Below the pieces are notes generated by a model, which worked only from the letters and a program-made list of their open reading frames with translations, ran no database searches and was not told the DNA's origin. 29,099 bases of DNA from LC029 sp036676475 (GTDB lineage Bacteria; Bacillota; Bacilli; Aneurinibacillales; RAOX-1). Positions 15,212-22,184 of the stretch are shown here, piece by piece. The translations under genes and the position numbers were made by a program. The DNA is taken from positions 1 through 29,099 of the forward strand of contig JAKFCU010000045.1 of assembly GCA_036676475.1 (NCBI GenBank), in the 5' to 3' direction. The first letter of the stretch is position 1; each line of letters starts with the position of its first letter.

Positions 15212-16102
15212 ATGGCATTAACGAATGAGAATACGATTGTTGGTTTTATTGGTATAGGGGTTATGGGAAAGAGTATGGCTGGCCACTTATTGAAAGCAGG
15301 ATATCGCGTTCTTGTCTATACACGGACAAAAGCCAAAGCGGAAGAGATCATCCAAGAAGGGGCTGAGTGGAGGGAAACGGTAGCAGAGGTTGCTGCTGAA
15401 TCCAAAGTAGTCATAACCATGGTTGGATATCCTTCCGATGTAGAAGAGGTGTATTTGGGGGAAAGCGGGATTTTTCGTCATGCTCAAGCTAATTCCTATT
15501 TTATAGATATGACCACATCTATGCCTTCACTTGCTGCCCATATCTATGAGGAAGCCAAAGAAAAAGGGATGCATGCTTTAGATGCCCCTGTCTCGGGTGG
15601 GGATATTGGAGCGAGGGAAGCTCGCTTATCGATTATGGTTGGCGGAAACGAAGAAGATTTTGAAGAAGTAAGGCCTATTTTGGAAATAATGGGCAAAAAT
15701 ATTGTCTATCAGGGGAAAGCAGGCTCCGGACAGCATACAAAAATGTGCAACCAGATTGCCATCGCAACCAATATGATAGGGGTTTGTGAGGCGATCGCCT
15801 ATGCTAAAAAGGCTGGGTTGGATCCGCTACATGTATTAAAGAGTATTGAATCTGGAGCAGCTGGCAGCTGGTCGCTGAGTAATCTTGCTCCAAGAATAAT
15901 TGAAGGTAATTTTGAACCGGGATTTTATGTGAAGCACTTTATCAAAGACATGAATATTGCTTTACAAGCCGCGGAAGAAATGGGACTGATGACGCCGGGA
16001 CTGGAACTGGCTCGATCGCTGTATCAGCAACTAGCAGAAAAAGGGGAAGAAAACAGCGGTACTCAAGTTTTATATAAGCTATTTGAAGGGAGTTACTCAT
16101 GA
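15212..16102 (+). CDS. ykwC: 3-hydroxyisobutyrate/beta-hydroxyacid dehydrogenase (YkwC-like)
   Basis: This is an NAD(P)-dependent oxidase of a small beta-hydroxyacid. The 296-residue protein has the Rossmann motif GFIGIGVMGKSMA, the substrate-binding signature DAPVSGGDIGAREA and the catalytic lysine in GSGQHTKMCNQ; the C-terminal helical domain is full length. The N-terminal TRTK after the second strand suggests preference for NADP, as inference. The wording TMVGYPSDVEEVY is that of the YkwC group. I chose ATG 15212 (GGGAGAG seven bases before) because the upstream frame runs through the promoter. The thioesterase gene starts within its last codons, so the two are coupled. Confidence 0.9.
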   Translation: MALTNENTIVGFIGIGVMGKSMAGHLLKAGYRVLVYTRTKAKAEEIIQEGAEWRETVAEVAAESKVVITMVGYPSDVEEVYLGESGIFRHAQANSYFIDMTTSMPSLAAHIYEEAKEKGMHALDAPVSGGDIGAREARLSIMVGGNEEDFEEVRPILEIMGKNIVYQGKAGSGQHTKMCNQIAIATNMIGVCEAIAYAKKAGLDPLHVLKSIESGAAGSWSLSNLAPRIIEGNFEPGFYVKHFIKDMNIALQAAEEMGLMTPGLELARSLYQQLAEKGEENSGTQVLYKLFEGSYS

Positions 16103-16479
16103 AACTAGATAGACCTGCCCTATTTGATCTGCTCGATTTACAATTTACTTATGATGATGAAAAACGCACTTGTCAGATTGAATGTCAGATTACTGACATG
16201 ATGCTGAATTCGCTCGGAACGGTTCATGGTGGAATGTATACCTATATTGCTGATTCAGCTATGGGGCATCTTGCCATCCATAATAAACAGAATCCATATG
16301 TGTCTCTTGAGCTAAAAACTTCATTTCTAAAAACGGCACATCAAGGGAAATTAATTGCTACAGCTCGCTATGTGAAAGATGGTTATAAGATTTTATTCAT
16401 GGAGTGTGTGGTAGAAAACGAGGAAGGTGAGGTCATGTCTGTTTCGTCAGGGACTTTCTATCGTGTGGAAAAACGTTAA
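16099..16479 (+). CDS. PaaI/YdiI-type hotdog-fold acyl-CoA thioesterase
   Basis: This small cytoplasmic enzyme probably cleaves an acyl-CoA thioester. The 126-residue protein has the family motif GTVHGGMYTYIADSAMG (HGG, then Asp as general acid/base) and the later SLELKTSFLKTA strand. It overlaps the dehydrogenase stop by four bases (ATGA), so the pair may act in the same acid-degradation or detoxification route. The acyl group is unknown. Confidence 0.87.
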   Translation: MKLDRPALFDLLDLQFTYDDEKRTCQIECQITDMMLNSLGTVHGGMYTYIADSAMGHLAIHNKQNPYVSLELKTSFLKTAHQGKLIATARYVKDGYKILFMECVVENEEGEVMSVSSGTFYRVEKR

Positions 16480-16487
16480 ACGCTAAG

Positions 16488-16515
16488 GTCGATCGATAGA
16501 TCGACTTATTTTTTT
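16488..16515 (+). terminator. Intrinsic terminator after the thioesterase gene
   Basis: GTCGATC (16488-16494) and GATCGAC (16499-16505) with a GATA loop, followed by TTATTTTTTT. It also touches the stop codon of the convergent ATP-grasp gene. Confidence 0.8.
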
Positions 16516-17243
16516 ACATAAGACATGATGGTGTGATACATGGAGCGATCTTTCAGCCGAAGGAAGAGGGTGTGGTCAGGAGTAAAATTGGCTTCAATGA
16601 TCCATACCTTCCCTTTGGAATCTAGGGCCATATCCATCCCCACTGTACACAACCAAGGAAATGACTTATTTAACTGTTTAGCCGCTTTTAGGGCGATACT
16701 GTCTACCTTGGACAGGAGGTTGGAGGTAGAGTAACCTCGAAGAGATGATTGACGGATCGCCGATTCTATCGGGATGACCTTTCCTTTGCTTCGAGAAATA
16801 TTCGTTACGATATATCCGCTCCCGGCTACTTTCGCAAGCCTTCCTGTTATTCGCCAAGAGGATTTCCTTTTTCGTTGAACCGTGACTCTCAGATCAAAAG
16901 GTCTGCCACTTACTTTAGCTAGGGGAATCCGCTCCTGCACCATATAGATGGCAGGTTTCATCATTTTTTTGATATAGTAATAGGTTTTCTTTTTTCCCGA
17001 TTTAAATCTAATATTTTTTTCTGTATGGATTTGGTATTTCCCATTATCTTCTTTACTTACCTGAATGACCCCTTCACCACCCTTTCCTTGAGTCGGTTTT
17101 AAGATCACCTGCTTATGCTGATCTACCATTTCCCAAAGAGTTTTCTCAGTCATTTTATTGGTTTGAGGCAATTTACTTGCTAAATAGGATGATTTTTTTA
17201 GGATATTGAACTTTTTCCACTTGTCTTTATATGAATTTCCCAT
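16506..17243 (-). CDS. Short YheC/YheD-like ATP-grasp protein coupled to panD
   Basis: This is an ATP-grasp protein of the YheC/YheD type lacking the N-terminal domain: 245 residues against about 390 for the one at 13895-15061. It shows the glycine-rich ATP loop KPTQGKGGEGVIQV, the lysine strand MVQERIPLAK, the RPFDLRVTVQR segment and the metal-binding IIEANFTPD end. Transcribed right after panD: the ATG at 17243 shares one base with the panD stop (TGATG), and AAGGAT stands just before. The close link with aspartate decarboxylase, whose product beta-alanine is an amine, makes a peptide-like ligation of beta-alanine thinkable, but this is speculation. Start alternatives: TTG 17246. Confidence 0.82.
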   Translation of the reverse strand: MGNSYKDKWKKFNILKKSSYLASKLPQTNKMTEKTLWEMVDQHKQVILKPTQGKGGEGVIQVSKEDNGKYQIHTEKNIRFKSGKKKTYYYIKKMMKPAIYMVQERIPLAKVSGRPFDLRVTVQRKRKSSWRITGRLAKVAGSGYIVTNISRSKGKVIPIESAIRQSSLRGYSTSNLLSKVDSIALKAAKQLNKSFPWLCTVGMDMALDSKGKVWIIEANFTPDHTLFLRLKDRSMYHTIMSYVKK

Positions 17244-17632
17244 CAATCCTTCACATCCTTGGGCACTAGATCGTGTGCTTCTACTTTGATGATTTGATTT
17301 TTGGTATCAACAAATACGACTCTTGGCTTGAGTTTGCAAAGTTCTTCCTCTGAAAACAATCCCATGCTTAAGATAATAATGAGATCTCCAGGCTGAAAAA
17401 GATGGGCTGGTGGTCCATTTAAGCATATTTTTCCTGATCCTTCGGGTGCTGGCAGGGCATACGTTTTCCATCGTGCAGCATTTCTTAGACTTGTAATTTG
17501 CACCATTTCATAAGGGTGTATTTTAGCTTCATTCATAAGCAATGTATCAATTGTGATACTTCCTACATAGTCGAGGTCTGCTTCGGTGACCGTAGCTCGA
17601 TGAATTTTTCCTTTACACATTAAGCGCTGCAT
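17243..17632 (-). CDS. panD: Aspartate 1-decarboxylase (PanD)
   Basis: This enzyme makes beta-alanine from L-aspartate, for pantothenate and coenzyme A. It is made as a pro-enzyme that cleaves itself between Gly24 and Ser25, turning Ser25 into a pyruvoyl group. The sequence shows GKIHRATVTEADLDYVGSIT with G24-S25 exactly in place, and the later SGKICLNGPPA segment (usually NGAAA). Length 129 residues is normal. The usual neighbours panB and panC are absent; instead it is coupled to a short ATP-grasp gene. GGAAG in a purine-rich stretch precedes the ATG. Confidence 0.93.
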   Translation of the reverse strand: MQRLMCKGKIHRATVTEADLDYVGSITIDTLLMNEAKIHPYEMVQITSLRNAARWKTYALPAPEGSGKICLNGPPAHLFQPGDLIIILSMGLFSEEELCKLKPRVVFVDTKNQIIKVEAHDLVPKDVKD

Positions 17633-17820
17633 CTTTTCTTTCTTCCTTTCACCAAGGTTTTCATCACAATGTATGTTGTTGATCTAAGTCTTGACTCAGG
17701 TTTGGTTTGAAGAATAGGGAAAAAAGCAGGAATTTTTTTGGATAGTAGGCAAGGATACATACCATTCTAAGATTTGAAACGTATCTTATAGACAAAGGTA
17801 ACTATTGGGGAGGCAAGGTA

Positions 17821-18141
17821 ATGAACAAAAAGACTTTTCGGAAATATGTCAATCAGAATCAAGAATTGAAAAAGTGGTTGAAGGAAAATAATGACTGGGT
17901 AAAAACAAATCCTGAAGTAGTGCGCAGCATGATTAACCGTCTCCCTTCTTCCGTCGGATCCTATAGTACGTATCCCAAAAGATCCCGGTCTCTTTCCTTG
18001 GGAGGCATGTTTTCCAGAAAAAAAATCGCTATGCCGAAAATGAATTTATCCACCATTTCGCAAGCGACTCAGCAGCTTTCGAGAACTTTTGGAATGATTG
18101 AGAACATCCAGACTATCATGGGTTTAATGAAGCTGCGATAA
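17821..18141 (+). CDS. Hypothetical basic protein, possibly sporulation-linked
   Basis: This is a 106-residue protein that I do not recognise. It is rich in Lys, Arg, Ser and Met, with a serine/tyrosine-rich middle (SSVGSYSTYPKRSRSLSLGG) and an amphipathic C-terminal helix ending GLMKLR; no membrane helix or cysteine. GGGGAGG stands seven bases before the ATG. CATACCAT at 17758-17765 fits the -10 pattern CATAnnnT of sporulation sigma factors E/K, though no clear -35 is seen. Composition and promoter hint at a spore-coat or cortex-related protein; this is inference. Confidence 0.7.
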   Translation: MNKKTFRKYVNQNQELKKWLKENNDWVKTNPEVVRSMINRLPSSVGSYSTYPKRSRSLSLGGMFSRKKIAMPKMNLSTISQATQQLSRTFGMIENIQTIMGLMKLR

Positions 18142-18165
18142 AAGGACTTATACTATGTTCAATGA

Positions 18166-18201
18166 GGGACGATAAATGGCAGATGAGGCTATTATCGTCC
18201 C
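18166..18201. terminator. Hairpin between convergent small genes
   Basis: GGGACGATAA (18166-18175) and TTATCGTCCC (18192-18201) form a 10-bp perfect stem with a 16-base loop. No T-run follows on either strand, so termination is not assured. Confidence 0.45.
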
Positions 18202-18226
18202 CATTGTTTATCTTCCAATAATGAAA

Positions 18227-18382
18227 TTATTTTCCTTTGACCTTTACGATGGGAAATTCCAGATCCATTCTTTGACGCTTAATAATAATGCTTCTAGGAA
18301 ATTTTTGTTCTTTTATCAGGGGTTGTTTGGGAAAGCCATCCTTACAAATTTCAATAATATCTGACCAGTTAGCTAAACTCAT
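18227..18382 (-). CDS. Small hypothetical protein (51 residues)
   Basis: An unassigned frame begins MSLANWSDIIEICKDGFP and ends PIVKVKGK, charged and soluble-looking. A very strong ribosome site (GAGGAGGAAAAGGT) directly precedes the ATG, which is the main support. A frame on the other strand (18176-18364) overlaps it but begins inside the hairpin and has a less protein-like composition. Function unknown. Confidence 0.55.
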   Translation of the reverse strand: MSLANWSDIIEICKDGFPKQPLIKEQKFPRSIIIKRQRMDLEFPIVKVKGK

Positions 18383-18632
18383 ACCTTTTCCTCCTCGTAT
18401 GATCGTTTTTTATGAAATGTGAAAAACTTTCATTCACTAAAAGTTTATTATCATCCAATTAATTTGTTGACCTTTTCGTATAAATATTTTTTGCTGGTGT
18501 TCTCTACAGACAAAATACAGATAGATGAATATATTGATATAACCGTAAATATTCACTCTTGTGTGAATAAAACTAGGATTTTTATGAATAAGCTAATGAT
18601 ACGATCAAGAGTAGAGTAGTTTAATGATAAAC
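18383..18632. other. AT-rich intergenic stretch without a convincing gene
   Basis: It holds the upstream region of the 51-residue minus-strand gene. I see no gene on the plus strand: the open frame from a GTG at 18419 has no ribosome site. Confidence 0.6.
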
Positions 18633-18668
18633 AAAAAGACTTTCTCTTATGAAGAAGAAAGTCTTTTT
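18633..18668. terminator. Bidirectional intrinsic terminator
   Basis: AAAAAGACTTTCT (18633-18645) pairs with AGAAAGTCTTTTT (18656-18668), followed by more T on the plus strand and by GTTT on the minus strand. It lies downstream of the 94-residue minus-strand gene. Confidence 0.8.
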
Positions 18669-18734
18669 TTACACTTATCGGAAAGTATTATACGCATAGA
18701 GCTACGCTAGTAGCTTTCTTACACTTATTTATGA

Positions 18735-19019
18735 TTACTCGTTGTCATTCATGCAGCATCGAATGGTTTCTAACTTATTATCATATTCGGAGCCACAAAT
18801 TCGGCATATGTATTCATCCGACATTTCCATAAAATCACGGAAAACGATGAGCTTCCTTGCTTCATTCTGAATTTCCAATTGTCCGGCGTTATTTTTTTTG
18901 ATGGAGTAGATGGAGTTTCCATAGATAAAGGATGTAGATTGCAATTCATCATCTGTTAATCCCATTTCTTTATTTTTAGAAATCCACTTATGAACTAAAT
19001 CATGCCCGGTCGTTGCCAT
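18735..19019 (-). CDS. Hypothetical protein with C-terminal CxxC and CC cysteines
   Basis: This 94-residue cytoplasmic protein is not recognised. The C-terminal part has CRICGSEYDNKLETIRCC, a CxxC followed 13 residues later by a CC pair, like a small zinc ribbon. The N-terminal half starts MATTGHDLVHKWISKNKEMG. GGGAGGGA precedes the ATG by five bases, which supports translation. It is single, divergent from glmS. Confidence 0.72.
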   Translation of the reverse strand: MATTGHDLVHKWISKNKEMGLTDDELQSTSFIYGNSIYSIKKNNAGQLEIQNEARKLIVFRDFMEMSDEYICRICGSEYDNKLETIRCCMNDNE

Positions 19020-19182
19020 AAAAATCCCTCCCTAGGAAATGAAAATGTAATAATCTCTCTATTTTTATATTGTACTGTAACAGAAGCGAAAAATCAATTA
19101 CTGTTATATAGTTATTTTTGGAAAATTTCATGGGAAACTGGTTTAATGGAGTGAACGATTCGCCAGGGGTTATTCTTTCGGC

Positions 19183-19188
19183 TATAAT
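19183..19188 (+). promoter_or_regulatory. Candidate -10 box of the glmS-type gene
   Basis: TATAAT lies 31 bases before the start codon; no good -35 is present. The short leader has no glmS ribozyme, whose conserved core would need well over 100 bases here. Confidence 0.4.
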
Positions 19189-19219
19189 AAAAAGGACATA
19201 AGTGGAACGAGGTGAGTGA

Positions 19220-21055
19220 ATGAGCGGTATAGTAGGTTACATTGGAAAGAAAAATGTCCAACCGATTCTTCTGGATGGTTTGGATCAACTGGATTATCGT
19301 GGGTATGATTCAGCGGGGATTGCTGTATCAAATGGTCAAAAGATAGAACGGAAAAGGGCGATCGGCCGCATTAAGGATTTGCGTTCCCTATTGCTTCGAG
19401 ATCCTCTGCAGCCCGGGACAATAGGGATCGGTCATACTCGATGGGCAACACATGGGGTTCCATCCATTAACAATTCCCACCCACTTAGTGGTTGTGATGA
19501 ACGTTTTTTTGTCGTACATAATGGAATTATAGAAAATTATACCTCTCTAAAAAAAGGGCTAATACGGAAAGGCCATAAATTTACTACAGAAACGGATACG
19601 GAGGTGATTCCACATCTATTAGAGGAACATGATACGGGCGATCTTGAGGTTACAGTACGTACAATTCTGCCCATGCTGAAAGGTTCCTTTGCTCTTGCTA
19701 TCATGTGCAAAGCCCAGGCAGATACGATTGTTGCTGTATCCCAGGACAATCCATTAGTTATTGGATTTGGCAAAGAAGAGTCATTTTTGGCATCCGATAT
19801 TCCAGCCCTATTGCCTCATACTCGAGAAATATATCCGATAAAGAATGGGGAATTGGCCATCCTGACACCGGGTAAAGTCATTGTAAAACGAGTCGATGGC
19901 GAAACGGTTGAACCAAAGCGGACATTCGTTGATTGGAATATGCAAGACGTCATGCTCAATGATTTTGAACATTATATGTTGAAAGAAATCTTTGAACAGA
20001 CGAAAGCATTAGAGGAAACTCTCCAAGGCAGATTAATTTCAGAAGGCATTAAACTTCCAGAATTAGAGGGGATTTGGCATGAGGAAGCAGTAAAAAAGAT
20101 AAAAAAGATTGATATCGTGGCCAGTGGGACCTCCTATCATTCGGGAATTATAGGTAAAAAGGTGATGGAGCAGTTATTGGGTGTTCCAGTAGAAGCCAGT
20201 TATTCTTCAGAATTTTATTATGACCATCCTCCACTAAATGAGAGCAATGTAGTCATTGTGCTAAGCCAATCAGGAGAAACGGCGGATACTTTATCTGCTC
20301 TTCGAGAAGCGAAGAAATGGAACTCTTCAGTGATTGCCATTACTAATACAGTAGGCAGCACGGTCTCCAGGCTGGCTGACAGTACGATCTATACGAAGGC
20401 TGGCCCTGAAATGGCTGTAGCTTCTACAAAGGCCTATACTTCTCAATTAACGGTCCTTCTATTGTTAGCGATTTGGCTGGCGGAGAAAAGCGGTGGTCCA
20501 GGGGTATCGAAAATTCCGATGCTGTTAGAATCGTTGAAGAAATTGCCAGGTGATGTGGAATCGACCTTAATTATGACACAGGATGCCATCGATCAATTTG
20601 CTCAGGTTACTTTTGACCAAGAGCATCTATTCTTGATTGGCAGAGGACTCGATTTTGTTCTCGCGTTAGAGGGAGCTTTGAAGCTTCAAGAGGTTGCCTA
20701 TATTCATGCTGACGCTTATCCAGCAGGGGAATTGAAGCATGGAACGATGGCCTTGATCACGCCTGGTGTTCCTGTTATTGTACTAGCTACTCAGCAACAG
20801 GTCATGGATAAAATGATAAGCAACATTAAGGAAATAAAAGCAAGAGATGCCTTTGTCATCGGAATTACAACAACCTGGGACGAACTGATCGGGGAAGAAG
20901 TCGATCAAGTCATGTATATTCCGGAAACTCATCCATACCTGATGCCTATTCTTGCAGCTATCCCTTTACAGTTACTGGCCTATTATTCAGGAATTGTAAG
21001 AGGGCATGATGTGGATCGACCAAGAAACGTGGCAAAGAGTTTGACGGTGGAGTAG
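19220..21055 (+). CDS. glmS: GlmS-type glucosamine-6-phosphate synthase with serine instead of Cys2
   Basis: GlmS makes glucosamine-6-phosphate from fructose-6-phosphate and glutamine for cell-wall sugars. The 611-residue protein has the N-terminal glutaminase domain (RWATHG, HNGIIENY, ETDTEV) and two SIS sugar-isomerase domains (ASGTSYHSG, SQSGETADT, ELKHGTMALI). It ends with VDRPRNVAKSLTVE, the conserved tail used by Tn7-like elements as target. The N-terminus reads MSGIVGYIG: codon 2 is AGC (Ser), whereas GlmS has Cys, the nucleophile that becomes residue 1. All other motifs look intact. Glutamine hydrolysis should be lost or strongly reduced; ammonia-dependent or isomerase activity could remain. 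A second, normal glmS elsewhere is likely. A sequencing error must be excluded. GAGGTGAGTGA stands before the ATG. Confidence 0.9.
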   Translation: MSGIVGYIGKKNVQPILLDGLDQLDYRGYDSAGIAVSNGQKIERKRAIGRIKDLRSLLLRDPLQPGTIGIGHTRWATHGVPSINNSHPLSGCDERFFVVHNGIIENYTSLKKGLIRKGHKFTTETDTEVIPHLLEEHDTGDLEVTVRTILPMLKGSFALAIMCKAQADTIVAVSQDNPLVIGFGKEESFLASDIPALLPHTREIYPIKNGELAILTPGKVIVKRVDGETVEPKRTFVDWNMQDVMLNDFEHYMLKEIFEQTKALEETLQGRLISEGIKLPELEGIWHEEAVKKIKKIDIVASGTSYHSGIIGKKVMEQLLGVPVEASYSSEFYYDHPPLNESNVVIVLSQSGETADTLSALREAKKWNSSVIAITNTVGSTVSRLADSTIYTKAGPEMAVASTKAYTSQLTVLLLLAIWLAEKSGGPGVSKIPMLLESLKKLPGDVESTLIMTQDAIDQFAQVTFDQEHLFLIGRGLDFVLALEGALKLQEVAYIHADAYPAGELKHGTMALITPGVPVIVLATQQQVMDKMISNIKEIKARDAFVIGITTTWDELIGEEVDQVMYIPETHPYLMPILAAIPLQLLAYYSGIVRGHDVDRPRNVAKSLTVE

Positions 21056-21079
21056 TTGTTAGAGGAATTGTTGATTCTT

Positions 21080-21245
21080 TGTCTGATGTTAAAAAAGTCT
21101 GGAACCAGTAAAAAAAGTATGGAACTAGTAAAAAAACTGTGGAACCAGTAAAAAAAGTATGGAACTGATTAATTACAATTAAGTATTGTTCTAAACAATA
21201 AAGTTTTTTCTATAAGTGACATTACAATAAGGTATTTTTCTGGGT
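21080..21245 (+). mobile_element. Tn7-like transposon end at attTn7 (end A)
   Basis: A TGT starts 24 bases after the glmS stop codon, the position where Tn7-like elements insert. Four direct 20-bp units follow (21088-21107, 21108-21127, 21128-21147, 21148-21167; type unit GTAAAAAAAGTATGGAACTA). Two looser ACAATAA(A/G)GT-type motifs then lie at 21197-21245. Tn7 ends have such repeated TnsB transposase sites of the form ACAATAAAGTCTTAAACT. The flanking TTCTT (21075-21079) would be one copy of the 5-bp target duplication. No matching opposite end is seen in the window. Confidence 0.6.
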
Positions 21246-21263
21246 GATAACTTGCACTAAACG

Positions 21264-21297
21264 AAGTCCCAACAACACTAATAGGTGATTGGGACTT
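21264..21297 (+). terminator. Hairpin inside end A (first of three related)
   Basis: AAGTCCCAA (21264-21272) and TTGGGACTT (21289-21297), followed by TGT. The same element occurs at 21987-22022 and 22361-22396 with compensating base changes, so the structure is conserved. Confidence 0.6.
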
Positions 21298-21318
21298 TGT
21301 AAATTTATATGGGAGATA

Positions 21319-21531
21319 TGATTAATATTTCTGATTAAGTGAGATAGAAAATGGTATCTGTAATCCCCGGGCAGAGACTATAGTTTTGATAGCCGAAAAA
21401 TTTGAAGTGGACATTTATTGCCTATTGCTCGAAAATAAAAATGATATAAGTCCATTGTCAGTTTTTGAGATAGAAATCAAATAAACTCCTTAAAGAAACA
21501 CAAAAAGAATATTTGAGTATATGAAATACAG
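21319..21531 (+). pseudogene. Broken Xre-family regulator, copy 1
   Basis: The sequence matches the intact regulator gene at 22422-22739 (for example GAAAAATTTGAAGTGGA). It lacks the first part, begins at ATTAATATTTCT, and has stop codons and frame changes, so no protein is made. It follows end A and its hairpin in the same order as the intact copy. Confidence 0.7.
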
Positions 21532-21552
21532 AATACAGAATACAGAATACAG
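21525..21552 (+). repeat. Four tandem AATACAG units
   Basis: Four perfect 7-bp units begin at the decayed 3' end of regulator copy 1. They look like a slippage-made microsatellite. Confidence 0.8.
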
Positions 21553-21613
21553 AAGCCCAATCTTTAGGCATCACAGTAAAACATTTTTTAATAATCAATA
21601 AGCTTATGAGTTG

Positions 21614-21636
21614 TTCGATTCCCACCGCCTCCACCA
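21614..21636 (+). other. tRNA/tmRNA-like 3' end fragment (possible integrase att core)
   Basis: TTCGATTCCCACCGCCTCC followed by ACCA has the layout of a T-loop, T-stem, acceptor half and CCA end. The acceptor half CGCCTCC resembles the 3' end of Bacillales tmRNA (ssrA), a common target of tyrosine integrases. The bases before it do not pair with the T-stem, so only the 3' tip is present. This is expected of an attachment core rather than a gene. Confidence 0.45.
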
Positions 21637-21694
21637 ATCAGAGCAATTTTGTGGACATTGGTTGTTGTGATTTAAACCATAAATTTGCCGCTAT

Positions 21695-21739
21695 GGCAAG
21701 GATATGCTTGAAAAATCAAACGGCAAGATTATGCTTGAA
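21695..21739 (+). repeat. Two 18-bp direct repeats 27 bases apart
   Basis: GGCAAGGATATGCTTGAA (21695-21712) recurs as GGCAAGATTATGCTTGAA (21722-21739), two mismatches. Placed between the tmRNA-like tip and the displaced glmS tail, they could be recombinase arm sites. Confidence 0.6.
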
Positions 21740-21827
21740 TGTTATACATTTAACAGCTAATCCGCTCGAAATTAAACAAACAGTCTATTTAGCATCTATA
21801 GTCTTATTATGTTTCCTTTTGCCCTCG

Positions 21828-21878
21828 GCAAATGTGGATAACCCTCGAAATTTTGCTAAGAGTGTAACGTAGGAGTAA
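21828..21878 (+). other. Displaced glmS 3' tail (second attTn7-like target)
   Basis: The frame reads ANVDNPRNFAKSVT, then TAG, GAG and TAA. This is the conserved C-terminus of GlmS (VDxPRNxAKSxTVE), the very stretch bound by TnsD, with the penultimate Val codon changed to a stop. The rest of glmS is absent before it. A Tn7-like end follows at 21910. Confidence 0.65.
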
Positions 21879-21909
21879 GAGGTTTAAAATCATTACAAGA
21901 CTTTTTTCT

Positions 21910-21978
21910 TGTCCAGTGACATTATAGTTGGTAAATTTACATTAAGGTTTGTAAATTTACATTAAAGTTGGTAAAATA
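21910..21978 (+). mobile_element. Tn7-like end B1
   Basis: TGTCCAGTG is followed by three 20-bp direct units (21919-21938, 21939-21958, 21959-21978; type ACATTAAGGTTTGTAAATTT), as in transposase binding arrays. It starts 31 bases after the displaced glmS tail, so it probably marks an insertion at that secondary attTn7. Confidence 0.6.
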
Positions 21979-21986
21979 GCATCAAG

Positions 21987-22022
21987 AGTCCCGATCCACA
22001 GTTTTATTATGTGATCGGGACT
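21987..22022 (+). terminator. Conserved hairpin inside end B1
   Basis: AGTCCCGATC and GATCGGGACT form a 10-bp stem, followed by TTGT. It lies between the end and the regulator gene, and may insulate the regulator from outside transcription. Confidence 0.65.
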
Positions 22023-22047
22023 TTGTAATATTGAATAGGAGATGATT

Positions 22048-22184
22048 ATGGGGAGTATCGGATTGAGACTTAAATCGGTGAGGAAATTTCACAACCTAAA
22101 CCAAAAACAATTTGCTGACGCTATTAATATCTCACAAGGTAGATAAGGTGAAATAGAAAAAGGAACATGTAAACCTTCTGCTGA
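22048..22184 (+). pseudogene. Broken Xre-family regulator, copy 2
   Basis: It is nearly identical to the intact copy at 22422 (MGSIGLRLK start, NQKQFADAINISQG). It has a TAG-type in-frame stop where the intact gene has TTA (AGATAAG for AGATTAAG) and is cut after 137 bases, exactly where the next transposon end (TGTTCAGTG) begins. Confidence 0.8.

Noticed and set aside
18176..18364. Open frame of 62 codons on the plus strand
   Set aside because: It has a GAGGGA six bases before the ATG, but starts within a hairpin and lies opposite the 51-residue gene, which has a stronger ribosome site and more protein-like composition.
18419..18619. Open frame of 66 codons from GTG
   Set aside because: No ribosome site, AT-rich chance composition, no recognisable motif.
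19020..19219. glmS ribozyme before the glmS-type gene
   Set aside because: The leader after the likely promoter is only about 30 bases and the conserved ribozyme core motifs are absent.
21606..21872. Open frame of 88 codons next to the Tn7-like ends
   Set aside because: It begins inside the tmRNA-like tip and ends in the displaced glmS tail; no ribosome site, composition unlike a protein. I treat the two ends as site remnants, not as a gene.
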